DNA of 5,854 nucleotides. It comes from Bacteroidales bacterium (GTDB taxonomy: Bacteria; Bacteroidota; Bacteroidia; Bacteroidales; PUMT01). Position 1 is the first letter of the stretch, and every line of letters begins with the position of its first letter. Under the pieces are notes generated by a model. It saw nothing but the letters and a program-made list of their open reading frames with translations. It searched no databases and was not told the origin of the DNA. Positions 5,577 to 5,854 of this stretch are shown one piece after another. The position numbers and the translations under genes were made by a program. The stretch covers positions 1 to 5,854 of the forward strand of contig SLOS01000321.1 of assembly GCA_007132365.1 (NCBI GenBank), in the 5' to 3' direction.

Positions 5577-5854
5577 ATGAAAACATTAATTTTTATCGCA
5601 GTATTTGTGATCCCTGCACTGGGATTTACACTTTCATCAGCTGAAAAAACAGAATTCAAAGTTTATGGTGCATGTGGCATGTGCAAGGCACGGATCGAGA
5701 AAGCCGCTACAAGTGTTGACGGTGTCTCTTCTGCACAATGGTCACAGAAGACTCAAATGCTTTCGCTATCGTTTGACAACCAGAAAGTGAAAGTTGAGAA
5801 GGTGCATGAAAAGATTGCCGGATCGGGTCATGACACTGAAAAAGTGGCTGCTGA
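5577..5854 (+). CDS. Exported heavy-metal-associated (HMA) domain protein, 5' part
   Basis: An open frame from ATG at 5577 runs without a stop to the window edge (92 codons plus two bases). Residues 1-22 form a signal peptide (Lys2, a hydrophobic core from Leu4 to Leu19, then SSA with likely cleavage after Ala22). From residue 25 it is an HMA ferredoxin-like fold: the first strand (TEFKVYG) leads into GACGMCKARIEKA (31-43), where Cys33 and Cys36 form the CxxC metal site. DGVSSAQW (48-55) and later GSGHDTEKV (82-90) match the conserved turns of MerP/CopZ-like domains. Exported single-domain versions with a CGMC site are common in Bacteroidota and are thought to bind copper or similar soft metals in the periplasm; the exact metal cannot be read from sequence. 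Its place after the HYC_CC_PP gene supports a joint role in metal trafficking. The true end, including any extra C-terminal cysteines, lies outside the window. Confidence 0.9.
   Translation, partial: MKTLIFIAVFVIPALGFTLSSAEKTEFKVYGACGMCKARIEKAATSVDGVSSAQWSQKTQMLSLSFDNQKVKVEKVHEKIAGSGHDTEKVAA

Noticed and set aside
5335..5586. 83-codon minus-strand frame across the end of the HYC_CC_PP gene and the following gap
   Set aside because: It runs antisense to the HYC_CC_PP C-terminus and over the proposed HMA promoter, has a low-quality composition, and matches nothing I know.

Overview
This window looks like part of a Bacteroidota chromosome, probably a Bacteroidales or Marinilabiliales-type organism, though the exact lineage is uncertain. 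Three things point there. It carries a HYC_CC_PP family protein, a family I know only from Bacteroidota. Start codons sit behind AT-rich leaders with no convincing Shine-Dalgarno sequence. Intergenic DNA contains matches to the Bacteroidota promoter pattern (TTTG about 20 bp upstream of TAnnTTTG). Base composition is moderately AT-rich, and the intergenic parts are very AT-rich.

Layout, left to right. Positions 1-270 hold the 3' end of a DUF308/HdeD-like membrane protein gene whose start lies outside the window. Positions 271-458 have no secure gene, only a weak 48-codon reading frame (279-425). Positions 459-2174 encode a full-length bacterial family X DNA polymerase with a C-terminal PHP nuclease domain (PolX). 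Two bases after its stop begins a TIGR01777-type NAD(P)-binding epimerase-like protein (2177-3073), so the two are very probably co-transcribed. Both converge on a 499-residue Fic-domain protein on the minus strand (3294-4793), probably an AMP-transferase, standing alone between AT-rich flanks.

To the right is a second forward unit. It has a HYC_CC_PP family exported cysteine protein (5060-5470) followed by an exported heavy-metal-associated (HMA) domain protein with a CGMC metal site (5577 onward, cut by the window end). This pair is typical of Bacteroidota metal (probably copper) handling loci. Each of the two genes has a candidate promoter and inverted repeats upstream. One repeat (4867-4884) lies between the two proposed promoter boxes, one (4968-4993) lies in the proposed leader, and one (5528-5547) covers the proposed -33 box of the HMA gene.

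No rRNA, tRNA, CRISPR array, transposase or integrase was seen. I do not see a clearly new multi-gene system. The most worthwhile leads are the palindromic control region of the metal-binding pair and the isolated Fic gene.
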